A stretch of DNA of 6,028 nucleotides, from contig DOUV01000417.1 of the NCBI GenBank assembly GCA_003520455.1, forward strand, positions 1-6,028, read 5' to 3'. Numbering within the stretch: the stretch's first letter is position 1; each line of letters begins with the position of its first letter. Positions 6,013-6,028 of this stretch are shown here, piece after piece. The position numbers were made by a program, and so were the translations under genes. The notes under the pieces were generated by a model. The model was given only the letters and a program-made list of their open reading frames with translations, made no database searches and had not been told where the DNA came from. The DNA comes from Chloroflexota bacterium (GTDB lineage Bacteria; Chloroflexota; Anaerolineae; Ardenticatenales; Ardenticatenaceae).

Positions 6013-6028
6013 AGAGCCGGTCAAGAAA

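Noticed and set aside
1..6028. Insertion sequences, CRISPR arrays, tRNA or rRNA genes
   Set aside because: No transposase, spaced direct repeats, cloverleaf or rRNA-like segment was seen.

Overview
The window is GC-rich bacterial DNA. All six supported genes lie on the + strand and form one apparent transcription unit. Nothing fixes the organism. The high GC, the mixed use of Shine-Dalgarno sites (good ones before three genes, none visible before the other three) and the molybdenum hydroxylase content would suit a soil or sediment bacterium such as a Chloroflexota member, but that is a guess.

Layout. Bases 1-299 hold no gene I can support, only small inverted repeats. A near-perfect sigma70-type promoter (TTGACA at 300-305, 16 bp, TATAAT at 322-327) follows, with a palindrome centred on GACCGGTC over the expected transcription start. 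Next comes a FadR-type GntR regulator (380-1123), then a CoxG-like SRPBCC protein (1138-1605). The three subunits of a molybdenum hydroxylase follow: an FAD subunit (1660-2517), a molybdopterin subunit (2521-4854) and a 2x[2Fe-2S] subunit (4854-5333). After a structured 121-base gap comes a six-helix membrane protein of the YkoE type, the substrate-binding component of an ECF vitamin transporter (5455-6012). The window ends 16 bases later, so any ECF ATPase and T component would lie outside.

How the genes may work together. The enzyme has the subunit composition of CO dehydrogenase, and automatic annotation would probably call it CoxMLS. However, the large subunit has GAFRGFG where true CO dehydrogenase has AYxCSFR, so it is better read as a xanthine-dehydrogenase-family hydroxylase of unknown substrate. 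The best hypothesis is an import-and-oxidise module. The YkoE-like component would bring in a small heterocycle, the hydroxylase would oxidise it, the CoxG-like protein would help assembly or electron transfer, and the GntR protein would sense a substrate or product and control the promoter, probably including its own gene. The domain assignments are firm; the substrate and the pathway are inference.
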